Assembly: GCF_026130175.1 (NCBI RefSeq)
Contig: NZ_JAIGNI010000041.1
Coordinates: 35,525 to 99,524, forward strand
Source: Lyngbya sp. CCAP 1446/10
GTDB taxonomy: Bacteria; Cyanobacteriota; Cyanobacteriia; Cyanobacteriales; Microcoleaceae
DNA length: 64,000 nucleotides
Reading direction: 5' to 3'
In this document: positions 28,254 to 37,144 of the stretch, one piece after another
Numbering within the stretch: position 1 is the stretch's first letter
Layout of the letters: the number at the start of each line of letters is the position of its first letter
Program-made: the position numbers and the translations under genes
Notes under the pieces: model-generated
What the model saw: only the letters and a program-made list of their open reading frames with translations
Told to the model about the DNA's origin: nothing
Database searches by the model: none

Positions 28254-28319
28254 GTAAGGTGCGTCGCTGTAAGATTGTCGATTTTTATGCAAGGGATTGT
28301 CGATGGCGACGCACCCTAC
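28254..28319. repeat. Second copy of the GTA(G/A)GGTGCGTCGC element
   Basis: Arms GTAAGGTGCGTCGCTG (28254-28269) and TGGCGACGCACCCTAC (28304-28319) with a 34-base centre containing two ATTGTCGAT repeats. It differs from the 27266 copy by two arm positions. Confidence 0.88.
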
Positions 28320-28342
28320 AATTACTTCCCAGTATTATCTCT

Positions 28343-29629
28343 TCAACCGTTCACATAATAATCCCGCGTTCCCTTCGCATTCATCGCTTCTCCCAGTCGA
28401 TTTAACCCGTACACATAAGCAGCAGTTCTCATGGAAACTGACAATTCCTGAGATTTTTTCCAAATTGCCTCAGTTTCTTCGACCATTTTATGCTTCAACC
28501 GCTGGTTGACTTCCTCCAGCGTCCAATAAAGTCCGCTGCGATTTTGCACCCACTCAAAATAACTAACCGTTACGCCACCAGCATTGACTAAAATATCAGG
28601 AATTACCTGAATTCCTCTCGCTTCCAAAATCAAATCAGCAGCAGAATCGATCGGCCCGTTAGCTACTTCAAAAATAAACTTAGCCTTAACATCATTAACA
28701 TTTGTTTCCGTTATTTGATTTTCCAAAGCTGCTGGAACCAGCACGTCTACATCTAAGGCCAAAAGTTGCTCGTTTGTCAATATTTCGTGTTCGACAATAT
28801 TGCAAACAGAACCTTCGCAGTAAATAGCTTTGATACCTTTGTTCGACTCTTTAAAGCGGCGGAGGCTGGGGATATCCAGCCCTTGTTTGGCATAAATTCC
28901 CCCTTGGGAATCGCTGACTGCGACAACTTTGTAACCTGCTTTCCACAGCAATTCTGCTATTTCTGCACCGGCATTACCAAAACCTTGTACTGCTACGGTT
29001 GTATCTTGAGGATTTAGCTCAAATTTGGGTAGAATGGTTTCTATTACAAAAAAAGCGCCCATTGCTGTTGCGGTATCTCTGCCCAAACTGCCGCCAATTG
29101 TTACCGGTTTACCTGTCACTACCGCTGGACAAAGCTGCCGCTTAATTATATTGTACTGATCCATCATCCAACCCATAATCATGGGATTGGTGTAGACATC
29201 TGGTGCGGGAATGTCGATATCTGGGCCGATGAAATCTGCGATCGCATCAACGTAACCCCGGCTCAACCTTTCCAATTCAAATTTGGACAATTCTTTGGGA
29301 TTGACAGTAATTCCGCCCTTGGCTCCTCCAAAGGGCAAGTTGAGAACTGCACATTTAAATGTCATCCAAAATGCCAAGGATTGCACTTCATCGAGGGATA
29401 CATTTGGATGGTAGCGTACTCCTCCTTTAGACGGGCCTCTGGTATTGTCGTAGCGTACTCGATAACCTTGGAAAATTCGCAGGGAACCGTCGTCCATCCG
29501 CACGGGAATTGATACTATTAAGCTGGATTTGGGATATTTGAGCCGCTCGATCGTATCCTCGGAAAGGGATACATATTTTAAGGCTCTTTCTAGTCGGCGA
29601 CTGGCATCAGCAAATAATGATTCAGACAT
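28343..29629 (-). CDS. gdhA: Glutamate dehydrogenase
   Basis: 428 residues of the Glu/Leu/Phe/Val dehydrogenase family, which interconverts glutamate and 2-oxoglutarate plus ammonia. The substrate-binding stretch GPSKGGVRYHP, the catalytic lysine motif LPFGGAKGGI and the Rossmann motif VAVQGFGNAG are all intact, and IDIPAPDVYTN is typical of the NAD-type short enzymes. Length is normal for hexameric bacterial GDH. Cytoplasmic. It stands alone; the upstream region is filled by a purine microsatellite. Coenzyme preference cannot be settled by eye. Confidence 0.93.
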   Translation of the reverse strand: MSESLFADASRRLERALKYVSLSEDTIERLKYPKSSLIVSIPVRMDDGSLRIFQGYRVRYDNTRGPSKGGVRYHPNVSLDEVQSLAFWMTFKCAVLNLPFGGAKGGITVNPKELSKFELERLSRGYVDAIADFIGPDIDIPAPDVYTNPMIMGWMMDQYNIIKRQLCPAVVTGKPVTIGGSLGRDTATAMGAFFVIETILPKFELNPQDTTVAVQGFGNAGAEIAELLWKAGYKVVAVSDSQGGIYAKQGLDIPSLRRFKESNKGIKAIYCEGSVCNIVEHEILTNEQLLALDVDVLVPAALENQITETNVNDVKAKFIFEVANGPIDSAADLILEARGIQVIPDILVNAGGVTVSYFEWVQNRSGLYWTLEEVNQRLKHKMVEETEAIWKKSQELSVSMRTAAYVYGLNRLGEAMNAKGTRDYYVNG

Positions 29630-30047
29630 AAGATGAAGGAAGAAGGAAGAAGGAAGAGGGAAGAAGGAAGAGGGAAGGCGGAAGAGGAAAGAGGGAAGGC
29701 GGAAGAGGGGAGACAGGAGAAGAATTTGCCGGAAAGCTCTTGGTTAGCTGGCGTCTTAAATTTAATTGTTTTGGCTTAGCTGCTGGTTTTTCGATACTTT
29801 ATAATTTAATCACAATTTCAGTCTAATTCTGCATAAGTGCCTTCTACATAAGCGCTGTCTACTTTGTGTCGATCGACAATCTGGGACTCCCAAGCAGCTA
29901 TTAAGCAAATACACTTACAATAGAGGGTGATATTTAAGCTCAACTAGCAATTTGAGTTCGATCGCTCAAATCACAGCCAGTCACCAGGGGAATTAAATTC
30001 TGAAATAGATCGAGGCTGTAGCAAACGTTATGAACTGAATTATTCTT
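29630..30047. other. Intergenic with purine microsatellite
   Basis: 418 bp between divergent genes. The gdhA-proximal part (29634-29712) is a GAAGGAAGAGG-type array. The rest is AT-rich with a TTATAATT motif near 29800 but no clear promoter pair. No coding frame was supported. Confidence 0.6.
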
Positions 30048-30659
30048 ATGGTTGGACTCCTAGCCGCGCTCTCTGCGTCTGCGGCGGGGGGTATGAGAAT
30101 TGCCCTGCCCCTGCTGTTAATTGGTTTGTTGCGAATTGACAAACTTTGGTCGGAAATACCTTTATTGTCTGGGCTTCACCCCCAAGTGGTGATATCCATC
30201 TTGGTGAGTTGGTCGCTATTAGAGTTATTTGCTTCTAAAACTTTTGTGGGACAGCGGGTGCTGCAAGTTGTGCAAATTATTTTCAGTCCCATTGTAGGAG
30301 CAATTATGGGAGTTGCGATCGCTCAGGTAAGTGCGATCGACGAAATTACTGCTCATCCTTGGATGCTGTGGATTATTGGTATTGTCGGAGGTTTGTTGGC
30401 TTTGGTTCTGCAACTGGTACAAGCAGGATGGCTTTACCGACTACAAATTTTACCGATTTGGGTGATTTTTCTGCAAGATGTTCTGTGTATTTCCTTGGTT
30501 TTGTTTGCTTTTGATGCTCCGAGAGAGGGTGCATTAATTGCTATGCTGCTGCTGTGGCTGGCAATTCGCAGTTCTAAAGAGTGGTACCACTGGTACAGAA
30601 GTCAGGGAATACCGGGCGATGGGGGAAATCCCCGCCGCCGCAAGCGCGATCCAGATTAA
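30048..30659 (+). CDS. DUF4126 family membrane protein
   Basis: 203 residues with about five hydrophobic helices: SASAAGGMRIALPLLLIGLL at the N terminus, VVISILVSWSLLELF, a central QIIFSPIVGAIMGVAIAQ helix, IIGIVGGLLALVLQLVQAGW and VIFLQDVLCISLVLFAF. The small-residue-rich start (AALSASAAGGMRIALP) and the overall pattern match DUF4126. The C terminus is basic and cytoplasmic (RRRKRDPD). Biochemical function unknown. Followed by a terminator, so likely monocistronic. ATG 30048 is the first good start; no strong ribosome site. Confidence 0.82.
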   Translation: MVGLLAALSASAAGGMRIALPLLLIGLLRIDKLWSEIPLLSGLHPQVVISILVSWSLLELFASKTFVGQRVLQVVQIIFSPIVGAIMGVAIAQVSAIDEITAHPWMLWIIGIVGGLLALVLQLVQAGWLYRLQILPIWVIFLQDVLCISLVLFAFDAPREGALIAMLLLWLAIRSSKEWYHWYRSQGIPGDGGNPRRRKRDPD

Positions 30660-30984
30660 TTTAGTCTCTATACAAAAACCGCCCTCTTGCGGTTTTTAGA
30701 CGCGCGGGGCGGGTTTTGTATGGAGATTGTTTGTCTGCTGTTGATGTCAAGAATCGCCTGTAACCTTTTGTATTTCTCGTTTGTTGCCTCTTGCCATATC
30801 CCCCTAAATTCCCCTTAAGAAGGGAGACTTTGAGAATGCTCCTGTCCCCACCGACCTAAGGGGGGCTAGGGGGGATCTAGACTTAGATACAAACCAGAGA
30901 TATCAAGGATTTCAGACTCAAGTTAACACCACTGATTGCGGACTGAAACCGGCTCTAAAGATCGATCGCACAACCGATTATTAT
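30660..30984. other. Intergenic with dispersed C/G palindrome
   Basis: 325 bp between convergent genes. Besides the terminator it holds a dispersed palindromic repeat at 30798-30880 (CCCCCTAAATTCCCCTTAAG ... CTAAGGGGGGCTAGGGGGG), the non-coding counterpart of the repeat inside the giant kinase. No gene is seen. Confidence 0.7.
30673..30697 (+). terminator. Rho-independent terminator
   Basis: AAAAACCGC and GCGGTTTTT with a CCTCTT loop, immediately after the DUF4126 gene. Confidence 0.88.
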
Positions 30985-32148
30985 TTAAAGCAAGCCGATC
31001 GAGTGTAACGGGCCTTGACCCGAAATTAACTCGATTACTAATGCGATAAAACCAATCATTGCTACACGACCGTTCCAGACTTCCGCCCCCGTCGTCAAAC
31101 CCCACTCCCACTGCTCTTGAGGGTACATTTTGACTGTCTTGGAAGGGCGTATCACATCAGAGAATTTAACGCTGGGAGATTCTATAGATTCGATGACTAA
31201 ATCGGCCAAGGCCTCAATAAACACCGGATGAGTATTTAGGGCTGGGACTCGGTAGAAATTTTCAATCCCCGATTCTTCAGCCAATTCTCGATACTCCATG
31301 TCAATTTCTTGCAGAGTCTCGATGTGTTCGGAAACAAAACTAATCGGAACTACCAACAAATCTTGGACTCCACTTTCTGCCAATTCGGTAATGGCGTCTT
31401 CGGTGTAAGGCTTGAGCCATTCCACCGGGCCAACCCGACTTTGGTAAGCGAGAGTGTGTTCGTTAGGTCGATTCAAATGTTCCATAATCAGACGAGTGCA
31501 ATCTTGAATCTCTCGCTGATAGGGGTCTCCAGCCTCTTCTACATAGCTGAGGGGGACGCCGTGGGCGCTGAAAAAGATGTGAACTCGATCGGGATTTGGA
31601 TTGTGGTCCAATTGTTGGGCGATCAATTCCGACATTGCCTGAATGTAGCCAGGCCGTTGATACCAAGAAGGAATAGCGGTATATTCAATCTCGTTGAGGG
31701 CTGGATCTTTGCCCCACATTTCTTCGAGCTGTCGGAAGCTAGAACCGCTGGTGCTGATCGAAAATTGAGGATACAGCGGTAAGATTGTCAAGTGTTCGAT
31801 GCGATCGCGCTTAATTTTGGCGATCGCCTCTTCGGTAAAAGGATGCCAGTAGCGCATCCCCACATACACTCTGGCATCCTGTCCCTTGGACTGCAAAAGT
31901 TCTTGCAGGGAAGCGGCTTGTTCTTCGGTAATTCTGCGCAAAGGAGACCCGCCCCCGATTTGGCGGTAATTTTCCTGGGATTTCTGAAACCGCAGGGTCG
32001 AAATCAACCACGCGAGGGGTTTTTGCATCCACGGAAACGGAATGCGAATGATTTCCGGGTCAGCAAACAAGTTGAACAGGAAAGGACGGACATCCTCGAT
32101 TTGATCTGGCCCGCCCAAGTTTAATAGCAATACTCCCACACGACCCAT
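30985..32148 (-). CDS. hemH: Ferrochelatase with C-terminal Hlip helix
   Basis: 387 residues. Inserts ferrous iron into protoporphyrin IX, the last step of haem synthesis. Family landmarks: [16 protein letters not shown] at the N terminus, [14 protein letters not shown], the catalytic histidine in FFSAHGVP, and [18 protein letters not shown] with the conserved His/Glu. After the ~325-residue catalytic domain, a linker leads to a chlorophyll a/b-binding-like helix with [18 protein letters not shown], a feature of cyanobacterial and plastid ferrochelatases linked to pigment sensing and dimerisation. Membrane-associated. Monocistronic. Confidence 0.97.
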   Translation of the reverse strand: MGRVGVLLLNLGGPDQIEDVRPFLFNLFADPEIIRIPFPWMQKPLAWLISTLRFQKSQENYRQIGGGSPLRRITEEQAASLQELLQSKGQDARVYVGMRYWHPFTEEAIAKIKRDRIEHLTILPLYPQFSISTSGSSFRQLEEMWGKDPALNEIEYTAIPSWYQRPGYIQAMSELIAQQLDHNPNPDRVHIFFSAHGVPLSYVEEAGDPYQREIQDCTRLIMEHLNRPNEHTLAYQSRVGPVEWLKPYTEDAITELAESGVQDLLVVPISFVSEHIETLQEIDMEYRELAEESGIENFYRVPALNTHPVFIEALADLVIESIESPSVKFSDVIRPSKTVKMYPQEQWEWGLTTGAEVWNGRVAMIGFIALVIELISGQGPLHSIGLL

Positions 32149-32242
32149 AGCGGTTACAGTTCTCCCATTGTCTTAGTTCTGTTAATTCTCTTTATCATAT
32201 ATCTTAATAATATCTTAAGTCGATAGCAAGGTATACATAATT

Positions 32243-32944
32243 TTGACTATGGCAACAATTTTTAGAGATTTAAGTTATCGGTATCAGTGGCTCTACGATG
32301 CGATCGCGCGTTTGGCTGCTTTAAGCGTAGGTGGCGAGGCTCGTTTTCGCCAGCTAGCCTTGGAAAATTTGACCCTGGGCGCGGAAACTAAAATTTTAGA
32401 CCTTTGTTGCGGTAGCGGTCAAACTACGCAGTTTCTGGTGCAATATTCCCAGGATGTCACAGGACTTGACGCTTCGCCATTATCGCTACAACGGGCCAGG
32501 AAAAATGTGCCATCAGCCAATTATGTAGAAGCTTTTGCCGAATCGATGCCTTTTGGCGACAATCATTTTGATTTGGTACACAGCAGCGTCGCCATGCACG
32601 AAATGCAGCCTGTACAGTTGAGGCAAATTTTTCAAGAAGTATACCGCGTACTCAAGCCGGGTGGTGTATTCACTTTGGTAGATTTTCATCGGCCCACAAA
32701 TCTGCTATTTTGGCCAGGGTTAGCTGTGTTTTTGTGGTTGTTTGAGACTGAAACTGCTTGGGAGTTGATCGAAACTGACTTGGGGAGTTTGTTGGCCCAA
32801 GTGGGATTTCAGCCTGACAATTCCGAAGCAAGTCAACAACCAAAACTTTATGCTGGCGGCAGTATTCAAGTAATTCAAGTTCAAAAGTCAGTTGACAGTG
32901 GACAGTTGACAGTGGACAGTTGTCAGTTGTTAGTTGATCGTTGA
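32243..32944 (+). CDS. SAM-dependent methyltransferase, repeat-derived tail
   Basis: 233 residues. Class I methyltransferase: SAM motif I ILDLCCGSGQTTQFL near residue 50, acidic loop GLDASPLSLQRARK, FDLVHSSVAMHEM and the post-motif FQEVYRVLKPGGVFTLVDFH. The hydrophobic segment LFWPGLAVFLWLFE suggests a membrane-near lipid-like or quinone/tocopherol-type substrate, but this is not certain. The last ~18 residues (SVDSGQLTVDSCQLLVDR) are encoded by the GACAGT heptamer-type repeat, so the original stop was probably lost or displaced. Divergent from hemH by 94 bp. Confidence 0.88.
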   Translation: MTMATIFRDLSYRYQWLYDAIARLAALSVGGEARFRQLALENLTLGAETKILDLCCGSGQTTQFLVQYSQDVTGLDASPLSLQRARKNVPSANYVEAFAESMPFGDNHFDLVHSSVAMHEMQPVQLRQIFQEVYRVLKPGGVFTLVDFHRPTNLLFWPGLAVFLWLFETETAWELIETDLGSLLAQVGFQPDNSEASQQPKLYAGGSIQVIQVQKSVDSGQLTVDSCQLLVDR

Positions 32945-33269
32945 TAGTTGTCAGTTGATATTAGTGAGTGCGTGGGGAAGAAACCGGGTTTCTACGAATT
33001 TTGGTTTTAGTAACGATAAATATCGGCAGAAACCCGGTTTTTGAACTCGGCGCGGGTGAGTAAGAAACCGGGTTTCTACGAATTTTTGAGTTTAGTAACG
33101 AGAAATATCGCAAGAAACCCGGTTTCTCAGGTCGTGAGTGCACCTTATTCTACTTGTCAACTGTCAACTGTCAACTGTCAACTGTCAACTGTCAACTGTC
33201 AACTGTCAACTGTCAACTGTCAACTGTCAACTGTCAACTGTCAACTGTCAACTATCAACTGTCAACTGA
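32945..33269. repeat. Two hairpin repeats and a heptamer array
   Basis: Two consecutive copies of a ~66-bp element bounded by GAAACCGGGTTTC and GAAACCCGGTTT (32978-33043 and 33062-33127), then about sixteen TGTCAAC heptamers at 33155-33268 that run up to the stop of the next gene. A third, inverted copy of the ACCGGGTTTC element is at 45791-45857. Confidence 0.9.
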
Positions 33270-34415
33270 CTAAATAAACTTTTTCGCTTCAGCCAAAGCC
33301 GCCTCAAACTTAAGCAATACATCCTTTTCTGTATGAATAACTTTCTCCTGTTCCAGCAGCGGGCGGCCAAAGCGAAAAATGCCATCCTGTTCTACGTGGT
33401 CTACATAAGGTAGCGTTTCTGGATGGGGCAAAAATTTGCGGCCGATGGTGTAAGGTGTGTGGAAAGAAAAGCTAAAATCGGGAAACTTGTCGCTCTTGAT
33501 TTCGAGATAGTAAAGCGAGTAATAATCTTTGGTTTCGGAGTACACGCATTCGCGGCATCTATTTACCTGTTTGCGGTTTTGATTGAAAAACTCCCACTTG
33601 TCCCAATAGTAGTCATCTTTCATCATATCCTGGTGGTCTTCGCACAGTTCCAGATATAATTTGTCAGCACCGGGAGGACGATAGAAGTAAAGCATCGCAT
33701 AGGGCATTTCAATCAGTGACTTGACTGCTTGATTTTTGCGCTCGTACCATTCTTGCTGGCGAGTTTCGTCGTAGATTTCGTTAGATTTAATTGCTTTAAA
33801 GCTGTTTAGCTGATGTTCTTTTGCCCACCGCGATGCCCAAACAGTCCAGTAAGCTAACTGGAAAGTTGCTGAAATTTCCGCCGAACCTTGTTCTTTCCAG
33901 TCGGCAATAATTTTTTCCCATGCTGCACTAAAAGCTAATCGCGATTGTTCGTTTTGGGCGGAATTTTCTGTATTGATTGGGTCGGCTTTTGGGAGATTAT
34001 TTTGAATCAGCCCTTTGGGTTCTTTGCGCCAGTTATCAATGTCGGTTGGTGTGAGATTTAAGATGATTCTTCTGTCGTGAACGGGATATTCTAAATGAAT
34101 TCCAGATTTGCGGAAAGAGCGGTATTCTAAGATCGGGAGTTTGCCTTGTTCGATCCACTGCTGGCGTTCTGCTGCCGAACACTTGAGCATTGCTTCTAAT
34201 TCTACCGGATCGACGGCTAATTCACTTTTGAAGGTCTCCCAAAATCTTTCTTGTTCGGCTGCATTTGCTTCCAGCACTGATACAATTGTGCTGACGATGC
34301 GATCTGTTTGGTCTTGGCAATTGTCGGGAAGTCCTAAGAAGTCGAGGAGTTGGGCTTTGAGTATTCGTCTGGCAGAGATTAGCTCGGCTAACATGAGAAG
34401 CTCCAGTAGAGTCAT
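33270..34415 (-). CDS. Hypothetical protein (381 aa)
   Basis: Not recognised. 381 residues, soluble, no signal peptide. The N-terminal 90 residues are helical (MTLLELLMLAELISARRILKA); the middle is rich in Trp/Lys (AAWEKIIADWKEQG, YWTVWASRWAKEHQ); the C-terminal half has an aromatic beta-rich segment with RCRECVYSETKDYYSLYYLEI, then SFSFHTPYTIGRKFLP and RFGRPLLEQEKVIHTEKD. The CREC pair could bind a metal, but there is no second Cys pair. It stands alone next to a heptamer repeat array that touches its stop. Probably a lineage-specific or conserved cyanobacterial protein. Confidence 0.75.
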   Translation of the reverse strand: MTLLELLMLAELISARRILKAQLLDFLGLPDNCQDQTDRIVSTIVSVLEANAAEQERFWETFKSELAVDPVELEAMLKCSAAERQQWIEQGKLPILEYRSFRKSGIHLEYPVHDRRIILNLTPTDIDNWRKEPKGLIQNNLPKADPINTENSAQNEQSRLAFSAAWEKIIADWKEQGSAEISATFQLAYWTVWASRWAKEHQLNSFKAIKSNEIYDETRQQEWYERKNQAVKSLIEMPYAMLYFYRPPGADKLYLELCEDHQDMMKDDYYWDKWEFFNQNRKQVNRCRECVYSETKDYYSLYYLEIKSDKFPDFSFSFHTPYTIGRKFLPHPETLPYVDHVEQDGIFRFGRPLLEQEKVIHTEKDVLLKFEAALAEAKKFI

Positions 34416-34605
34416 GACTTGCGCCCTTGAATTGGCAAGATTTACGCAAGTCTTATCTATCTTAATGGATTCTCTTGAGTTGTCGGCAAGGGAAATGCCG
34501 ATCGCCCGCCAGATACCCCATTTCTAAGCAAAAATACTCAAATCCAGGTTGCAAGGTCGATTCCCTAGGGGATAGCTACGCTTCACGACGGGGTGGCGAA
34601 ACCGG

Positions 34606-35304
34606 CTAAAATCGATAATTGCGATCGCGCACCCACAAACTCACAGGCACAGCATGGCCTGTTTTGTCAACCTTCACTTCTACGACAAAAGACTGCCGCT
34701 GGTTCCTTTGAGCTTCGCTAATCTCCTGATTGACTTTTTCCCTTTCGCTCTCTGGCATATAATAAGTTTCTAAGCCGTATTCCATCTGCCAACTGTTATA
34801 TTTGCCCTTAATTGCGATTTGGTTGGCGGGCAAATTGGTGGGATTTTCTAGACTGACGCGGACGGGTTTCCAAGCTTGGGGGCGGCCGGGATTAGTCGCC
34901 GCTTTTGGGGCTTCTAAGATTACATAAAAACTGATTTGTGGCTTGACATTGTGCGTTTTTTCTGCACAAACAACTCCGGGCGGACAATGTACTTTTTCCG
35001 CAGGTAAATCTTTCCAGCCGGGGAGTTTTTCGAGATTTGTGCGATCGGAAATATCATAGCTTAAAACTTGGTAATATCCGCGCAAAAAGTCGTAAGGGTC
35101 TACTGGTACAGTTTGTAGGACAACTGTTTTGCCAGTAACAAAAGTGTAAACTGCGGTCGCTGGTACGGCGGCAATTAGTCCAATTTGCAGGAGCAAAGGA
35201 ACCCACAGCCGCCACGCGGGAAGGCGTTTTGCTTCCGGGGGAAGCTGAAACACATTTGGTGTATCTGGATTTTCAACTAATAAGTCAATGTTGTTTATGT
35301 TCAT
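34606..35304 (-). CDS. GDYXXLXY-type membrane-anchored protein
   Basis: 232 residues from ATG 35304 (MNINNIDLLVENPD); the frame is open 30 bases further upstream without need. A cytoplasmic N terminus is followed by one membrane helix (LWVPLLLQIGLIAAVPATAVYTF) and an exported domain with the family box PVDPYDFLRGYYQVLSY, here FLRGYYQVLSY for the GDYxxLxY consensus. Two cysteines (HCPPGVVCAEK) could form a disulphide. In many bacteria this family is encoded beside DUF2157 proteins, as here with 98 bp between them. Function unknown; probably a membrane complex. Confidence 0.8.
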   Translation of the reverse strand: MNINNIDLLVENPDTPNVFQLPPEAKRLPAWRLWVPLLLQIGLIAAVPATAVYTFVTGKTVVLQTVPVDPYDFLRGYYQVLSYDISDRTNLEKLPGWKDLPAEKVHCPPGVVCAEKTHNVKPQISFYVILEAPKAATNPGRPQAWKPVRVSLENPTNLPANQIAIKGKYNSWQMEYGLETYYMPESEREKVNQEISEAQRNQRQSFVVEVKVDKTGHAVPVSLWVRDRNYRF

Positions 35305-35402
35305 GTTACTAATTGGGCATAGGGCATGGGGCATGGGGCATGGGTCATTTATTTCTTCAATCCGTTAGATCCGTTAAATAATCCGTTGCCGAACTTCTCT
35401 TT

Positions 35403-36806
35403 CTATTCATCTTTGATTGTGGCAAAGTGGCGCTCGAACCACAAACCAGCGGCAATTACGCCAATTCCACACAAAACAAATACAAAAGATTTGAGCAACA
35501 ATTCTGTGTTATATTCAAAGACTCGGCTGATAATTTGCAGGGTGATTAATACCATGCCTCCCCAAAAAGTCTGGCGGTTTCCTAATGCTAAACCTTCTCG
35601 GATTAAGCCAACTGCGAGCAGAAATGATAAGACATTAAACAGAAAAGTTGCTAATTGAGGAATCGGAGTAAAACTGAGGTGAAAAAGCGGTATTAAGGCG
35701 CTGGCGAGGATTAAAATGCCGATCGCACCTGCCGTAAAATCCCCTCCTTTTTGTTTCGGACGGCGGAACTCAGAACGTCCCAAATGCAGCCACTCAAACA
35801 CCGCTAAAGCACCCAAAACAGCCACATTTGCTAACAAAACCCAATCAGGCCCGGTTTGCCTAGGAGTCGGCGAATCTTGCCAAAGCCCGTAGAAAGAAAG
35901 AAGATAAAACAAACCGGCGAGAAACAGCAGTGCTAAACTGCGCGCGGTAGGTTGAAACAGTCTGCTGTGTACCTTCGGCCACATCGCATCGTCATATCCC
36001 CACAGCAAAGCGGGCGGTAGGGCGCAAAAAATCGCTGCACCCCAGCCGCCATCTGCTCCTTGGGCAATTGAAACTTGTAATGAGAAAATTATCGCGATCG
36101 CACTTATGGCAAAAATAACACGCGATCGACACCAATAAGCCAGCGGCACAAACATTATACTGGCTGCGATCGGCATTTGCCGCACCAAAATTTCGAGCCA
36201 AGAAAACTCGACTTTTGCAGACGAATCTAAGACAGCCAACCAATAGCCTAAACCGACTAAAAGTGCTGACAAAACACCCAAGGAAGTCAAGCGCAAACTG
36301 TAAGCCATTCCGAGCACGCCGATTCCCCAAGCAAGTAAAAGTCCGTAGGAAGAACCGCCTATGTGGAACATTTGCGCCATCAAAGCCATATTTGCTCCTA
36401 AAATCAGAGCTCCTAACAGCAACAATCCTTCACCTAGGAATTTGTTTCGCCCTTTTGTTGCGGGCAAAATATTTTGATTTGAGCTTTGGCTTCGGGATGG
36501 GGGAATTCGCCACAGATAGAAACCTGCTGCATTGACTGCTACGAAAAGACTTAGCAGCAGCGCAACTCTCACTTCGCGTGACCAAACTTGCCAGTTTGCG
36601 GCTACAAAGGTGATGACTCCTATACCGAGGAGAATGCCGCCGAGACTGATCAGAATGCTGAGGAAACGGTTGCGGGAGGCGGTTTCGAGTGTGTTGAATT
36701 GGTAGCGTTCGGAAAGTTGTTGGTAGAATGAAGTTTCGATGAGTCCTTCTGCTTGCCAGAGTTTGGCTTGTTCTCGCAACTCGCGCCGAAATTTATCTGA
36801 AATCAT
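35403..36806 (-). CDS. DUF2157 polytopic membrane protein
   Basis: 467 residues. The N terminus (FRRELREQAKLWQAEGLIETSFYQQLSERYQ) is the cytoplasmic helical DUF2157 domain, followed by some 12-13 hydrophobic helices (FLSILISLGGILLGIGVITFVAANW first). Pairing with the downstream GDYxxLxY gene is a known arrangement and the two probably form one operon. Role unknown. The MITE at 36833-36969 sits 26 bases before its start and therefore in its promoter region, so its expression may be altered by the insertion. Confidence 0.87.
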   Translation of the reverse strand: MISDKFRRELREQAKLWQAEGLIETSFYQQLSERYQFNTLETASRNRFLSILISLGGILLGIGVITFVAANWQVWSREVRVALLLSLFVAVNAAGFYLWRIPPSRSQSSNQNILPATKGRNKFLGEGLLLLGALILGANMALMAQMFHIGGSSYGLLLAWGIGVLGMAYSLRLTSLGVLSALLVGLGYWLAVLDSSAKVEFSWLEILVRQMPIAASIMFVPLAYWCRSRVIFAISAIAIIFSLQVSIAQGADGGWGAAIFCALPPALLWGYDDAMWPKVHSRLFQPTARSLALLFLAGLFYLLSFYGLWQDSPTPRQTGPDWVLLANVAVLGALAVFEWLHLGRSEFRRPKQKGGDFTAGAIGILILASALIPLFHLSFTPIPQLATFLFNVLSFLLAVGLIREGLALGNRQTFWGGMVLITLQIISRVFEYNTELLLKSFVFVLCGIGVIAAGLWFERHFATIKDE

Positions 36807-37144
36807 TGTTTATATTCCAGAGGATTTGAACTCAATACGGTTCAGTTAAGCCCGATCCCCCCTAGCCCCCCTTAAGAAGGGGGGGACAAGAACTTACTCA
36901 AAGTCCCCCTTCTTAAGGGGGATTTAGGGGGATCTCCGAGGAATAAACAGTTTTAACTGAACCGTATTGGATTTGAACTGTGATAGTTTTCACTATGTCA
37001 CTTGTGGGGCGATTGTCGATGGAGGCTGGGACACCTGCTGAACTTGCACAGCAGATTTGATTGAGATCGTTTGGCAGTTGAAACCGTTTCTATATAAACA
37101 AACTTCCAGCAGAAAGGGACAAATAAATTAAGGAATGTAACTTT
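36807..37144. other. Intergenic between DUF2157 and Uma2 genes
   Basis: 338 bp. Contains the MITE (listed) and, at about 37072-37110, a diverged GTTGAAACCGTTTCTATATAAACAAAC repeat like the one near 15370. Nothing else was recognised. Confidence 0.6.
36833..36969. mobile_element. MITE, copy 2, with 10-bp target duplication
   Basis: 137 bp bounded by CAATACGGTTCAGTTAA and its exact complement TTAACTGAACCGTATTG. Perfect direct repeats GATTTGAACT flank it (36823-36832 and 36970-36979). The centre is a large C/G palindrome (CCCCCCTTAAGAAGGGGGGG, repeated inverted at 36904-36932) shared with other dispersed repeats. The ends match the 20618-20721 element. Confidence 0.92.

Noticed and set aside
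36820..36980. tRNA T-arm-like GATTTGAACT motifs
   Set aside because: They are the target duplication of a MITE; no cloverleaf can be built.
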